Shown: positions 9,501 to 17,603, numbered from the stretch's first letter. The stretch: 64,000 nucleotides of DNA from Terriglobia bacterium (GCA_020073265.1 JAIQFN010000054.1:1-64000); one strand, 5' to 3'. Made by a program: numbers and translations. Notes: generated from the letters alone by a model not told the origin.

Positions 9501-10053
9501 AGGGAGCAATGGCGACAGTGACGCCGGCCATGACGATGGAATCGGGCTGCTGCGTGGTGGCCGGCACGATACCCGGCTGCAGCGCCAGCAGATCCGTATA
9601 ACTGCGGCCGTTCAGCGCGACGGCGGTCATCGACTTTCCGGTCACCACGTCGCCGACTTGCGTGCTGGCGGTCTCCACGTGAACTTCGTTCTCTTGAACG
9701 TCGACGGTCTCGACTTTCTCCGCTATTTCCAGCGACAGGTCGACTTGCACCACCGTGTCCAGGTCGACGGTCAAGCCGGCGCGACTCTGCGGCTTGAAGC
9801 CCGGGGCTTCGACTTCGAGATCGTAACGTCCGACGGTCAGGCTGGGGAAGGAGTAAGTTCCCTTCGAATCGCACTTGGTCTTGGTCTGGATGCCTTGCGC
9901 GGTGTTGGTCACCGTCAGCCTGGCTCCGGGAATCACCGCGCCGGTCTGGTCCTTGACGGTGCCCGCAATGCTACCGGTGACGGCTCCCCAGGACGGCGTG
10001 AGACACGCCAGGAGCGCCGCGATCAACACCAGTGCATGACGAGAACTAAGCAT
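6523..10053 (-). CDS. Oar-type TonB-dependent receptor with carboxypeptidase-like domain
   Basis: This 1176-residue outer-membrane protein is of the type expanded in Acidobacteria. After a signal peptide (ending near TPSWGA) comes a carboxypeptidase-regulatory-like domain (GSIAGTVKD, GRYDLEVEAPGF), then a plug-like region (LNGRSYTDLLALQPG; NGGDVKELMNGG). A very long beta-barrel follows, ending in KFTF. I prefer the ATG at 10053. A TTG at 10065 would add four residues but leaves no room for the GAGGAAAG ribosome site. The ligand is unknown; family members are often linked to polymer or oligosaccharide uptake, or to adhesion. It is the first gene of the minus-strand receptor run. Confidence 0.88.
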   Translation of the reverse strand: MLSSRHALVLIAALLACLTPSWGAVTGSIAGTVKDQTGAVIPGARLTVTNTAQGIQTKTKCDSKGTYSFPSLTVGRYDLEVEAPGFKPQSRAGLTVDLDTVVQVDLSLEIAEKVETVDVQENEVHVETASTQVGDVVTGKSMTAVALNGRSYTDLLALQPGIVPATTQQPDSIVMAGVTVAIAPSGTLNAGNQSISGQREDANGFMVNGGDVKELMNGGTSIVPNLDSIAEFRILTNNFDAEYGNYSGGIVNAVTKAGTNNLHGSGFEFLRNTALDARNFFSPERSFYRQNQYGGTFGGPIKKNQVFFFGDYQGTRQNQGLDTGLIPVPSLANRNGDLSSEADALNGAVSGPYLASLLSQKLGYAVSANEPYYTPGCSSPLQCVFPGAIIPQRAWSEPAKHLLQYIPTPNIGGSTFSSASEGKTLSDSKGGFRLDSNSQRWGLISGYYYFDDYSLINPYPRDQGGASVPGFGARNLGRGQLLTLSDTKTFGPSMVNELRLSFMRTSNNVGEPSGGVGPSLASQGFVTGVGTPGIVPLAPSIEGIENVVFNAFTMGTPITNLKQANNTFSVMDHFSKVWGSHTLKAGGQFSYEQVNVNPNATFNGSFLFTGSETGSDFADFLIGVASNYNQADSEAYYGRHKYAAGFVQDNWRARPNLTLNYGLRWDLMQYWSEKYNQIPTFVLGQQSKVYPTAPTSLVYPTDPGVPNTLVPQRSRFAPRLGVAYSPSASTGPLAKLTGGPGKSSIRAGYGMFYSVIQGNTIGVDEPQPPYGLSYTSTGRPLFATPFINASDGETHVNPFPLTFPPLNASIKNPNPNIDFAPFLPQAGMTAPPPSNTYPYNENYFFSIDRQFGDDTVMTLSYVGSQAHHLLVVYSANPGNPALCLALSNPNAVAPGSPTCGPFSEDNTFVTAGGQIIDGTRGPLGPSYHNDAYDASIGNSNYNAFEASLKHSSRRLDVMVSYTFSKSIDQSSALADPINPFNFRLTRALSAWDLTHNLVVTYQYQLPLERLFGRAKGWAEGWALSGISRFSSGFPVTLHADGDNSLMGSIPNGVNNHSLDLPDYIGGALNLNGNPRNGLPYFNVSAFSQNALGSPGSASRRSFHGPGALNFDMALLKSIRLSESRALQFRLEAFNAFNHAQFFGAAAVDGGIDTALFGQVVNAAPPRLMQAALKFTF

Positions 10054-10179
10054 CAACGTCCACAACTTTCCTCTTCAAAGCTAGCGTCGGCTACAGCAAC
10101 GCCGCCAGATATCTTTCGGCCATTTCTTGGCGACTTTCGCGCGGCCTGCGGGGGGTAGAATCAAAGAGGGGCTAAGTGT

Positions 10180-11595
10180 ATGATCCAGAGGATCTTGCGA
10201 TGGGGTCCGTGGGCCGCGACCGGTTGGGCCGCGCTGCTCATCGCGATCATCGCGGTCTGCGATTGGCGCATCGAGTTCGACGCCACGCTCGGATTCCTCT
10301 ACATGTTTCCGCTGGTGCTGCTCGGGACGGTCCTGGGTTGGTGGCAAATCATCCTGGCGGCTTTGTTCTGCACGTTCCTCTCGCACTGGCTGGATCCGTT
10401 TTCTTTCGACATGCAGGTCCCCAGGGACATTCTGATCTTTCTCACGCTGGCCACCACCGGACTGCTGTCTCGGGGCGTTTCCAAGGGCTATCGACGCGTG
10501 GAGAAGGAAGTGGTGGCCCGGCGTTCGGCCGAAGAGCAGCTTGAATTCCTGATCGAGAGCAGTCCCGCCGCGGTTCTCACTATGACCGCCGACGGAGAGA
10601 TCCTGCTGGCGAACCCAGCGGCGCATCGCTTGTTCGCGGCAACCGCGGGGTCGCTGCCCGGAAGGAGAATCACGCGCTACATTCCGGCGCTGGGATCGGT
10701 GCCGTCCATCGATGAGACCGACAAGATTTTCCGCACCGAAATGCAAACGCGAGGGCAGCGCGAGAGCGGCGAAGTTTTTCTGGCCGACGTGTTCTTCTCC
10801 ACCTACAGCACCGCCGCCGGGCCGCGTCTGGCGGCTCTGCTGGTGGACGCCTCTGAACACTTGCGCGAGCGCGAGGAGGCCAGCTTGCAGCAACTGCTGG
10901 CCGGATCGCGGATCATGGTGGCGGCGGTGTCGCACGAAGTCAGAAACGTATGCGGGGCCATCGGGGTGATGCACGAGAACCTGGCACGCCACGGAGTTCT
11001 GGCCGGGAACAAGGACTTCGAAGCATTGGGATCGCTGGTGGAGACGCTGTCTAAGATCGCGTCGCTGGAGCTCAAGCAAAGCGCCCGCAGCGCGGAGCCG
11101 AGCCGCGTGGATCTGCGCGAGGTACTGACGGATCTTCGAATCGTACTGGAGCCGTACTGCGAGGAGTCCGAGATCGAGCTGCGGCTGGCCGTCCCGGACG
11201 AGCTGCCTCTGGTTCAGGCCGACCGCCACAGCCTGCTCCAGGTCCTGCTCAACTTGACCAAGAACAGCCAGCGCGCCATGGAGCCGGTTTCGCGGAAGCT
11301 GATCGACATCTCGGTTACGACGCGCCCGGATGGCGTTTCGGTCCGGATCACCGACAGCGGGCCGGGCATCCCGGTTGGCCAGAAGCTTTTTCAGCCTTTG
11401 CAGAAGGGCGCCGAGACGACCGGGCTGGGGCTGTACTTGTCGCGCGCCTTCATGCGGTCGTTTCGGGGAGATCTGCGGCACGATCCCGCGCATCCGGGAT
11501 GTTCCTTTGTTCTGGAGCTGGCGGCCGCGCCCGAGCGCGAGGAACCGGCGTCATCGGAAACAGAAGATGCGGCCCATAAGACTCTTACTGCTTGA
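10180..11595 (+). CDS. membrane-bound PAS sensor histidine kinase
   Basis: This 471-residue kinase has three to four N-terminal membrane helices (about 12-98), a PAS domain (about 118-225), a phosphoacceptor helix with His252 (SHEVRN) and an HATPase domain. The ATPase boxes are N (Asn362, LTKNSQRA), G1 (DSGPGI, Asp392) and G2 (GLGLYLS). It lacks a HAMP domain. An AGAGGGG ribosome site precedes the ATG. The response-regulator gene overlaps its 3' end by 29 bases, so the two form a translationally coupled two-component pair. The signal is unknown. Its divergent neighbour is the large TonB receptor, which could be a target. Confidence 0.92.
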   Translation: MIQRILRWGPWAATGWAALLIAIIAVCDWRIEFDATLGFLYMFPLVLLGTVLGWWQIILAALFCTFLSHWLDPFSFDMQVPRDILIFLTLATTGLLSRGVSKGYRRVEKEVVARRSAEEQLEFLIESSPAAVLTMTADGEILLANPAAHRLFAATAGSLPGRRITRYIPALGSVPSIDETDKIFRTEMQTRGQRESGEVFLADVFFSTYSTAAGPRLAALLVDASEHLREREEASLQQLLAGSRIMVAAVSHEVRNVCGAIGVMHENLARHGVLAGNKDFEALGSLVETLSKIASLELKQSARSAEPSRVDLREVLTDLRIVLEPYCEESEIELRLAVPDELPLVQADRHSLLQVLLNLTKNSQRAMEPVSRKLIDISVTTRPDGVSVRITDSGPGIPVGQKLFQPLQKGAETTGLGLYLSRAFMRSFRGDLRHDPAHPGCSFVLELAAAPEREEPASSETEDAAHKTLTA

Positions 11596-12226
11596 CGACC
11601 ACATTCTGTTCCGTGAGGGATTGAGCCGGCTGCTGGTGTCGGAGCCCGATTTCGAAACCGTGGCTTTGTGCGGGACGCCGGCCGAGGCTCTGGAAGTGCT
11701 CGCGCGTTCGGCTGTCGACATCGTGCTGCTGGACTTCGATCTGGAGGACGATACCGGCACTCGGTTCATCTCCGCGGCGCACGCGGCCGGGTATCGGGGG
11801 AAAATCCTGATGGTGACGGCGGGAATGGACGAGCTGGACGCTTCGCTCGCCTGGAAGCTGGGAATCTCCGGCATTTTTCTCAAGCACAGTTCCCCGGCCA
11901 CGCTGCTCGAAGCCATTCGCACCGTGGCCGCGGGCGGGCAGTGGATGGATCAAAAGATGACTGCGCCGGTGTCAGGAGCGGTGAGCCAGAGGGAATCGGC
12001 GGACGCCACCGGCCGACTCACGCCACGCGAGCGGCAGGTGCTGCGGAGCGTGCTGGAAGGGTTGTCGAACAAAGAGATCGCGCATCACATCGGAGTATCG
12101 CTGAGCTCGGTGAAAGCCACCTTGCAGCATCTGTTCGAGAAGACCGGCGTGCGGACGCGCAGCCAACTGGTTCGCATCGCGATTGAGCGGTCGCTGGAAG
12201 GCAAGGCCGAGTACTTAAGGAAGTGA
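11567..12226 (+). CDS. NarL/LuxR-type response regulator
   Basis: This 219-residue regulator has a receiver domain with acidic residues Asp10/Asp11, phosphoacceptor Asp56 (VLLDFD), Thr84 (MVTAG) and Lys106. A LuxR-type helix-turn-helix follows (about 150-205: TPRERQVL, LSNKEIAHHIGVSLSSVKATL). The ATG at 11567 was chosen because the receiver begins right there. The start lies inside the kinase gene, which points to coupled translation with its partner. Downstream of its stop are two hairpins that separate it from the convergent DUF6644-type genes. Confidence 0.92.
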   Translation: MRPIRLLLLDDHILFREGLSRLLVSEPDFETVALCGTPAEALEVLARSAVDIVLLDFDLEDDTGTRFISAAHAAGYRGKILMVTAGMDELDASLAWKLGISGIFLKHSSPATLLEAIRTVAAGGQWMDQKMTAPVSGAVSQRESADATGRLTPRERQVLRSVLEGLSNKEIAHHIGVSLSSVKATLQHLFEKTGVRTRSQLVRIAIERSLEGKAEYLRK

Positions 12227-12245
12227 GCTTGAGTCCTCCCTACTG

Positions 12246-12283
12246 GCCGGGCAGAAGCCCGGCTGCAGCCAGGATTTGGCTGC
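12246..12283. repeat. tandem double hairpin between convergent genes
   Basis: GCCGGGC (12246-12252) and GCCCGGC (12257-12263) form a perfect 7-base stem with an AGAA loop. GCAGCCA (12265-12271) and TGGCTGC (12277-12283) form a second perfect 7-base stem with a GGATT loop. They fill the gap between the response regulator and the convergent membrane-protein gene. They may act as a bidirectional transcription barrier or belong to a dispersed palindromic repeat. There is no T-run. Confidence 0.55.
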
Positions 12284-12293
12284 CCCACATGCT

Positions 12294-12767
12294 CTAGGAG
12301 AATCCGATCCAGCGGCCGCCGATGCCCACGCCGGACCACAAGGCGACCGACACCACGGCGACGATTTTGTTCCACCTCGGGTTCACGCCGCCATCGCCGG
12401 CGTTGGTCACTCTGCGCTTCACCGTGAAGGTGAAGAGGATGGCCGCCGCGAGACACGCCATCTTCACCCAGAAAGCGTCGTGGTCGTAGCATTTGGTAGC
12501 TTCGGAGGTGAACAGCAGAACTCCCGAGATCAGCATCACGATGAGGCTGCCGACCAGAAACGGCTGGGCGTCGCGGGCGAGCTGGCGGACTGGCTGGCCC
12601 GGCAAAATAACCCCGAAGAGCCGCATGTCCACGATCAGAATCGCGCCGCCGATCACTGCCAGCGCCAGAAGGTGGAACGACTCGATGACGGGGAACAGCC
12701 ACAGCGACCCGCGAATCGCCTCGCCGACGCTGGTGTTTTCAATCCAGGTGAAGAATTGCAGTAGCAT
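12294..12767 (-). CDS. DUF6644-like integral membrane protein (copy 2)
   Basis: This 157-residue protein has about four membrane helices, with the family-like N-terminus FTWIENTSVGEAIRGSLW, a conserved FPVIESFHLLAL helix, and the DMRLFG motif. It is a paralogue of the protein encoded immediately upstream; shared features include the E-S/H pair in helix one and the D-x-R-L motif. A TAGGAGG ribosome site lies 6 bases before the ATG and overlaps the upstream stop. The function is unknown. The conserved His residues in membrane helices would permit heme binding, which is inference only, supported loosely by the nearby cytochrome gene. Confidence 0.75.
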   Translation of the reverse strand: MLLQFFTWIENTSVGEAIRGSLWLFPVIESFHLLALAVIGGAILIVDMRLFGVILPGQPVRQLARDAQPFLVGSLIVMLISGVLLFTSEATKCYDHDAFWVKMACLAAAILFTFTVKRRVTNAGDGGVNPRWNKIVAVVSVALWSGVGIGGRWIGFS

Positions 12768-12777
12768 CAGTGGCCTC

Positions 12778-13305
12778 CTAGCCGGACGGATTCTGGGTCT
12801 TATCGAACCAGTTGTAGGCGATCATTCGTCCCGCGATGACGATCGAGGCCCATAGAAACATCGATGCGTAGCCGGCCAACCGGACGCGGGCTGGCGGAAC
12901 CGGATCGTCGTCCCACGCGGCGATGCTGCGATAGATGCCCTTGTGAAACACGAACACGTTCAAGCCGGCCAGGACCAGCAGCACGGCCTTGATCCGGAAA
13001 AAGATGTTCTCGTAAGTTCTCAGAGGGATCCCATACAGCAGGAGCAGACCACTCAGGACCATCACCACGAAGCCCACCTGCGTCCAGGGCAGCAGCCGGT
13101 GATAGACCTTCGAGACGGGCATGCTGCGCAGCGAGAGACCGGTCAGGCGGAGATCGAACATCACCGCCAGCCCGAGAAACAGGCACAGGAACAGGACGTG
13201 GACCGACTCAATGATGGGATACGCCCAGAGCGATTCGTGCAGCTCGACGCTCCAGGGCGTGTCCGCCAGCCATTCGAATAAACGGTGCAGTGACACTCGC
13301 GCCAC
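12778..13305 (-). CDS. DUF6644-like integral membrane protein (copy 1)
   Basis: This 175-residue protein has about four to five hydrophobic helices. The opening LFEWLADTPWSVELHESLW and the helix with IIESVHVLFLC parallel the downstream paralogue. A DLRLTGLSLR loop follows the second helix. It sits 10 bases upstream of copy 2, so the pair is probably cotranscribed and may form a heteromeric membrane complex. A GGAGG ribosome site precedes the ATG. The function is unknown; histidines at helix edges are the only candidate cofactor ligands visible. Confidence 0.75.
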   Translation of the reverse strand: MARVSLHRLFEWLADTPWSVELHESLWAYPIIESVHVLFLCLFLGLAVMFDLRLTGLSLRSMPVSKVYHRLLPWTQVGFVVMVLSGLLLLYGIPLRTYENIFFRIKAVLLVLAGLNVFVFHKGIYRSIAAWDDDPVPPARVRLAGYASMFLWASIVIAGRMIAYNWFDKTQNPSG

Positions 13306-13326
13306 CTCCTAAGACGATCCTGGATT

Positions 13327-13342
13327 GCCGCGGGGGCGCGGC
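13327..13342. terminator. GC hairpin between cytochrome gene and DUF6644 pair
   Basis: GCCGCG (13327-13332) pairs with CGCGGC (13337-13342) around a GGGG loop. It lies in the 115-base gap after the cytochrome gene and before the DUF6644 pair on the same strand. It may stop or attenuate transcription from the cytochrome gene. It is not followed by a T-run, so this is tentative. Confidence 0.35.
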
Positions 13343-13420
13343 GCAGGATCTCAAGGTTCTGACGACCCTCGCTTAGTTCGAGAGCGCGTGTGAATCCAAA
13401 CTAGTTGCAGCCCGAAAGGT

Positions 13421-14641
13421 CTATTTGCCTTTCACCTGTTCCGGCGTGCCGAACATTTTCTCGTCGATCGGAACGTTGACCTTGATGTCGTTCAACTGGA
13501 TGGCATCGCGCCCGTCCAGCCAGGCGAAGGTCAGCCGGAAGGGCATCTTCACTCCGTTGACGCTCCGATAATCCGCGAAATCCATCTGGGTGGGCACGCG
13601 GCCGATGGGGGAAGGCGCATAACGCACCATGCGCAAGAGCAAGCCGCTCTCCTGGTCGAGGTACATGGTCACATAAGTGCTGTTGACGCCGGTCCCCTCG
13701 GTTCCCTGAACGACGTTGACCACGCGATCCTTGCCGATGCCTTCGGCGGTTTGGCCCGCTGTCTGGGCTGATGGACCGGGCAGGTCGCTGATGGAGGTCG
13801 GCAGACTGACGCGTAAATTGGTCAGCACTTGCTTGATCTGTACAGGGAAGGACATCTGCGCATCGACTTTGGCTCCCGCCAGCTCGCCGCCGTACGTCTC
13901 GTACTGACCTAGCACGGTAAGCGGCGTCTTGATCCATCCGGTTTGGCCGTTATAGGTGCGGATGCTTTCTCCACGGCCCGTGGCTGCTTCAAACTCGATC
14001 AGCGTGGTGCGATGATCCGGGTATTTGGCATAGATGTGGACCTTGCCGCCGCCGCCGAATCCGCCGAACCCGACGCTGGTGCCGGTGGCCACGTAGCTCT
14101 TGATGGCCGCGAGTTTCTGGGCTCCGCCGAGAGCCTGAAGATACTTGTCGATGATCTTTTCCGCGGGAGGCTGTCCGGGCATCTGGACCAGGATGTCGTC
14201 CATTTCGGAAGATCCGGGTCCGTACACGGCGTCCATGGTGGGCGTAGTGGATGGACGATCACGTCCATGATGGCACGTATAGCAGGAGACCATGCGCCGT
14301 CCGCTGAAGTTGTCGCGGTTGATGGCGTTCACCATCAGAACCATCCTGCGCGCGGTGTTCTTTTTCGGGTTATCCGCAGCCCAATCCACGGTATCGGTGC
14401 CGGCTCCGATGTGGCACTCGGAGCAATCGTAGCCGACCGCGGCCGACATGACGCCCATGGTTCCAAGGAAGTCGTCTACTGTAATTCCCTTGAGCGCCTG
14501 GACGTTCTTAAAGACCTGTTCGGCCATCGGCGCCTTCGGTGCTTGGGCGACAGCTTGCGGGGCTGTCACGCAGACGAGCCAGACCGCCGTCATTGCAGCG
14601 ACTGCCAGAATGAGTCGCGTGGACCGGAGCTTCATGTTCAA
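13421..14641 (-). CDS. exported diheme c-type cytochrome (reaction-centre cytochrome-like) with C-terminal carrier domain
   Basis: This 406-residue exported protein has a signal peptide ending near residue 33. An N-terminal domain with two heme c sites follows, CSECH (Cys73-His77) and CYTCH (Cys120-His124), in the arrangement typical of the photosynthetic reaction-centre cytochrome C subunit-like family that is common in non-phototrophic Acidobacteria. Residues from about 155 to the end form a second domain rich in beta strands (YVATGTSVGFGG, RTYNGQTGWI, VNGVKMPFRLTF) that resembles outer-membrane lipoprotein-sorting or carrier folds. The role is probably periplasmic electron transfer; the partner is unknown. 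Confidence 0.85.
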   Translation of the reverse strand: MNMKLRSTRLILAVAAMTAVWLVCVTAPQAVAQAPKAPMAEQVFKNVQALKGITVDDFLGTMGVMSAAVGYDCSECHIGAGTDTVDWAADNPKKNTARRMVLMVNAINRDNFSGRRMVSCYTCHHGRDRPSTTPTMDAVYGPGSSEMDDILVQMPGQPPAEKIIDKYLQALGGAQKLAAIKSYVATGTSVGFGGFGGGGKVHIYAKYPDHRTTLIEFEAATGRGESIRTYNGQTGWIKTPLTVLGQYETYGGELAGAKVDAQMSFPVQIKQVLTNLRVSLPTSISDLPGPSAQTAGQTAEGIGKDRVVNVVQGTEGTGVNSTYVTMYLDQESGLLLRMVRYAPSPIGRVPTQMDFADYRSVNGVKMPFRLTFAWLDGRDAIQLNDIKVNVPIDEKMFGTPEQVKGK

Positions 14642-14741
14642 TCCCTTCCTCGAGTGGCTTGCTTAGCTTAGCTGAACAGACCGTTGTACAGCCACAATAA
14701 TTCTACACCAATAAGAAACGACGACCGCGATGCGGCCGGAG

Positions 14742-16061
14742 TTACTTTCGCTTCGATTTTGCGGCCGGCGCGGGAGATCCCTCGAAGAGCTTCAGGTCGA
14801 TGGCGCCGCCCATGGCCTGATAGCCGGCGTCGTTGGGGTGCAGGTGGTCGCCGGAATCGTAGGCGGCCTGGACCTTAGTGGGATTCTGCGGATCGCGGAC
14901 GACGGCGTCGAAATCGATCACCCCGTCGTAGACCTTCTGGCTGCGCATCCAGGTGTTGAAGGCCTGGCGCTTGGTTTCGCCGGCGGGGCTGAAGTACGCC
15001 GCGCCTTCGAACGGGGTCAGGGTGCAGCCGTAGATCTTGAGCCCGTGGGCGTGGGCGCGCTCGACGATCTGCTGGTGAGCCGCGATAAGATCCTCGGGCG
15101 ACGGCCCTGGGGTGCCGCGTGCCGCCATGCCGATGTCGTTGATGCCCTCCAGCACGATCACGTGAGTGGCGCCGGTCTGGGCCAGCACGTCGCGATCGAA
15201 ACGGGCCAGCGCGTTGATGCCAAACGGCACCACGCCTTCGGTGAGCAGGCGGTTTCCGGCGATGGCCTGGTTCAGGATTCCATGGGCGTCGCCGGGCTTC
15301 GCCAGCAGGCGCTTGGCGAGCTGGTCGGGCCAGCGGCTGTTGGTGTTGGCAGTGGACCGCGTGCCGTCCGTGATGGAATCGCCGAAGGCGATGATCGCGC
15401 TGACCTGCGGGGGCGCGGTTACCTCAACGCGTTCCAGGAAGAACCACGATGGAGTGGTTCCGTGCACCGGAAAATCGGCGGCGCCCGCGAAGTTGCCGGT
15501 GTTGGACAGATAGTTGGTCTGGTTGGCGCCGCCGTGCGTGGTGAGCGGGGCCTGCGTCAGGTCCTGAGGCAGGTAAAGGTCGATCACCAGGTCCGACATG
15601 GGGGCCACCGTCAGGCTGACGGGGTCGCTGAACATTTCGGCGCCGGCTGGAATGGTGACCGAAGAGCGCCCGCCGAAGGTCAGCGGGTGAGCCGAGCCGG
15701 CCGCGATCGTCGACTCTTTGTCGTGCAGGGCGACATCGGCGGCATCGATCTGGACTGCCGCGGCGCCGAAGACGTTGCTCAGCACCACGCGCGCGCGTTC
15801 GCCGCCGAGGCTGACGTGGACGATCTGGCGCAAGGTCTGGTTGTCGATTGAAAAAGCCGGCCCCTGCGGCCCCCGGCCTGGTTGGGGCTGTGCTGCGGCA
15901 GCCGCGGCGGTTGGGACGGGGCGCACCACCACGGCTGTGCTCCAGGTGCCGACCCAATGGTCCTGGGCCGAAGACGGCTGTGCGAGCGCGAGATGCGCCG
16001 CCAGCAGAAAAACCACGATCGAGGAATTGCGAACGAGCCGCTGCCAAGTTGACATAGACAT
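14742..16061 (-). CDS. exported SGNH/GDSL-type esterase or lipase
   Basis: This 439-residue protein has a signal peptide (about 1-32). A beta-rich N-terminal domain (about 35-215) is followed by an SGNH hydrolase domain. Block I is AFGDSITDG with nucleophile Ser229, block III has GIND with Asn309, and block V is DHLHPND with Asp405 and His408. It resembles esterases acting on acylated polysaccharides, but the substrate is not evident. Two ATGs lie at the start; the first is used here. It follows the second copy of the A-B-C module by 89 bases and could belong to that transcript. Confidence 0.88.
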   Translation of the reverse strand: MSMSTWQRLVRNSSIVVFLLAAHLALAQPSSAQDHWVGTWSTAVVVRPVPTAAAAAAQPQPGRGPQGPAFSIDNQTLRQIVHVSLGGERARVVLSNVFGAAAVQIDAADVALHDKESTIAAGSAHPLTFGGRSSVTIPAGAEMFSDPVSLTVAPMSDLVIDLYLPQDLTQAPLTTHGGANQTNYLSNTGNFAGAADFPVHGTTPSWFFLERVEVTAPPQVSAIIAFGDSITDGTRSTANTNSRWPDQLAKRLLAKPGDAHGILNQAIAGNRLLTEGVVPFGINALARFDRDVLAQTGATHVIVLEGINDIGMAARGTPGPSPEDLIAAHQQIVERAHAHGLKIYGCTLTPFEGAAYFSPAGETKRQAFNTWMRSQKVYDGVIDFDAVVRDPQNPTKVQAAYDSGDHLHPNDAGYQAMGGAIDLKLFEGSPAPAAKSKRK

Positions 16062-16150
16062 GATGATGCGCTCCTTCCAGACCGCGTGTCAACGCGGCGG
16101 GCAGAACTACTGCTGGTTAGTATTCAATGGTGCGCCGAGCCGCGCGGACT

Positions 16151-16573
16151 TTACTTTTCCTTGCGCTCGGCATCGTCCGGCGCGCCCGTTCCCGACGAGC
16201 CGATGAACAGCTTACGTCCATCCGGCAAGGTGACATCCCGGCCGTTGCCTCGATTTGAGCCGTCCCGCGCCTGGTAGCCGTCCACCAAGACCTCGGCTCC
16301 GATCTTCAGCGATTCCTTGGTGAAGCCGCGCCGGAACAGCGTGTTGGGCGTACCGGCTTCGATCATCCACTCGGTTACCTGGCCGTCCGCTCCGGTGACG
16401 TTGATGTGCAGCCAGGCATGCGGATTGATCCATTCCATCTTGGTAACCACGCCCTTCAGATGGATGGGCCGCTTGGCGTCAAACTCCGCCGTAAACGCGT
16501 GGTGCGCCCACAGCGGCGCTCCGCAGATCATCAGCCCCAGCCCTGCCAGCGTAAGTGCCAGTTTCTTTCGCAT
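16151..16573 (-). CDS. DUF6152-like exported protein (module protein C, copy 1)
   Basis: This 140-residue protein has a signal peptide ending at WAHHAF, so the mature protein may begin with a His-His pair. The family core follows: EFDAKRPIHLKGVVTK, the WINPHAW motif, a short beta-rich body, VDGYQARDG and the tail LFIGSSGTGAPDD. It matches what I know as DUF6152, which has no assigned function. The N-terminal HH and the NPH motif are possible metal ligands (inference). It is the last gene of an A-B-C module and is paired with copy 2 at 18557-18973. Confidence 0.82.
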   Translation of the reverse strand: MRKKLALTLAGLGLMICGAPLWAHHAFTAEFDAKRPIHLKGVVTKMEWINPHAWLHINVTGADGQVTEWMIEAGTPNTLFRRGFTKESLKIGAEVLVDGYQARDGSNRGNGRDVTLPDGRKLFIGSSGTGAPDDAERKEK

Positions 16574-16589
16574 CTCGTTATTCCCTTCG

Positions 16590-17603
16590 CTACTTCTGTT
16601 TCTTGGCCGCTTCCTCGGCGGCCTTTTCGTCGGCGCGCGCGCCCTTGAGGAGATTCATCATACCGTAGTTGCCTTCGTGGCAAGCGTACTCGTACATCGG
16701 TCCGGCGGTCTTCGCCCAGGTCATCTCGGCGGTCCAGGGCTTGGTGAACGCGGTGGGATCGTCGATGGTGAAGCGGTAGACGATGGTCTCCGGATCGAGG
16801 CGCGTGAAGCGCTCGATCACGTGCAGATTCTCGTCCGAACCGCGATAGCTGGTCTTGTCGCTGAAATTGGTGGTGTCCACCACCAGCATATTGCCCTCCC
16901 AGTGGCCCACCGAATCGCCGAACCACAGGCGGACGCTGGAAGGCAGGTGCGCGCGGCCGTCCAGAGGGATCACGCGGACATCGTGCAGCAGCTCGATGTT
17001 GATGGCGACGGTGTCCTTGCTTTGAACGATGCGGAAATTGTTGTTGTAGACGTAGGGTGTCATGGGCGGTCCGCTGGTTGGAAACTGGAGACAGCGTTCA
17101 GCGAGCGGGCGGTCCCTGGCCGTCTCGGCGGGATGCTGCATTCCGGCGAAGCGAGCGCGCTGGGCTTCCTGTGCTTTGGCCGTCAGCGGCGGAACTCTTC
17201 CATCCGGCGGATCGACCACCATGGAAGTGCGCAGAGTGCGGACGACTTTGGTGCCCGAGTCCCACCAGACATCGTTGTAGGCCTGCGCGACGTCTCGATC
17301 GGTTCCGGGCGTGCGCTGATCGCGGTTGGCTCGGTCGACCACCTGCTTTTCCCAAGCCAGTGCTTCCTGTGGCGTGAAAAATTCCTTGCCCTTCAGGTCG
17401 GCCGGGCGTTCCATGGGAGTGACGGTACCGTTGTTCCAGATGCCCTGCAGGTCCGGTTGTCCGTCCGGCGTACGCGGCGGTGTGTAGCTGCCGGTTTTGG
17501 TGGCGGCGGCAGCCTTGGCCGCGGCGGTGGGGGCTTGGGCGGCGGCGGACAGCGCGATCATCGCAGCCACGACGGCAAGGGAAACGAGAAGCCGACAGCT
17601 CAT
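16590..17603 (-). CDS. exported protein of unknown function (module protein B, copy 1)
   Basis: This 337-residue secreted protein has a signal peptide, then a DGQPDLQGIW motif, a Cys in the ERCLQF stretch, a run of Asn and aromatics around YNNNF, and the core GDSVGHWEGN-LVVDTTNF. The DDPTAFTKPW motif and the tail YACHEGNYGMMN follow. I chose the ATG at 17603 because an AGGAGG site sits six bases before it; a GTG at 17618 would place that site inside the gene. It is closely similar to the protein encoded at 19009-19986. No enzymatic function is known to me. It starts 14 bases after module protein A and 16 bases before C. Confidence 0.8.
   Translation of the reverse strand: MSCRLLVSLAVVAAMIALSAAAQAPTAAAKAAAATKTGSYTPPRTPDGQPDLQGIWNNGTVTPMERPADLKGKEFFTPQEALAWEKQVVDRANRDQRTPGTDRDVAQAYNDVWWDSGTKVVRTLRTSMVVDPPDGRVPPLTAKAQEAQRARFAGMQHPAETARDRPLAERCLQFPTSGPPMTPYVYNNNFRIVQSKDTVAINIELLHDVRVIPLDGRAHLPSSVRLWFGDSVGHWEGNMLVVDTTNFSDKTSYRGSDENLHVIERFTRLDPETIVYRFTIDDPTAFTKPWTAEMTWAKTAGPMYEYACHEGNYGMMNLLKGARADEKAAEEAAKKQK

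Noticed and set aside
8335-10158. A 607-codon open frame on the plus strand antisense to the Oar-type receptor gene
   Set aside because: Its protein is low-complexity and shows no domain, while the minus-strand frame encodes a complete TonB receptor. It is a GC-rich shadow frame.
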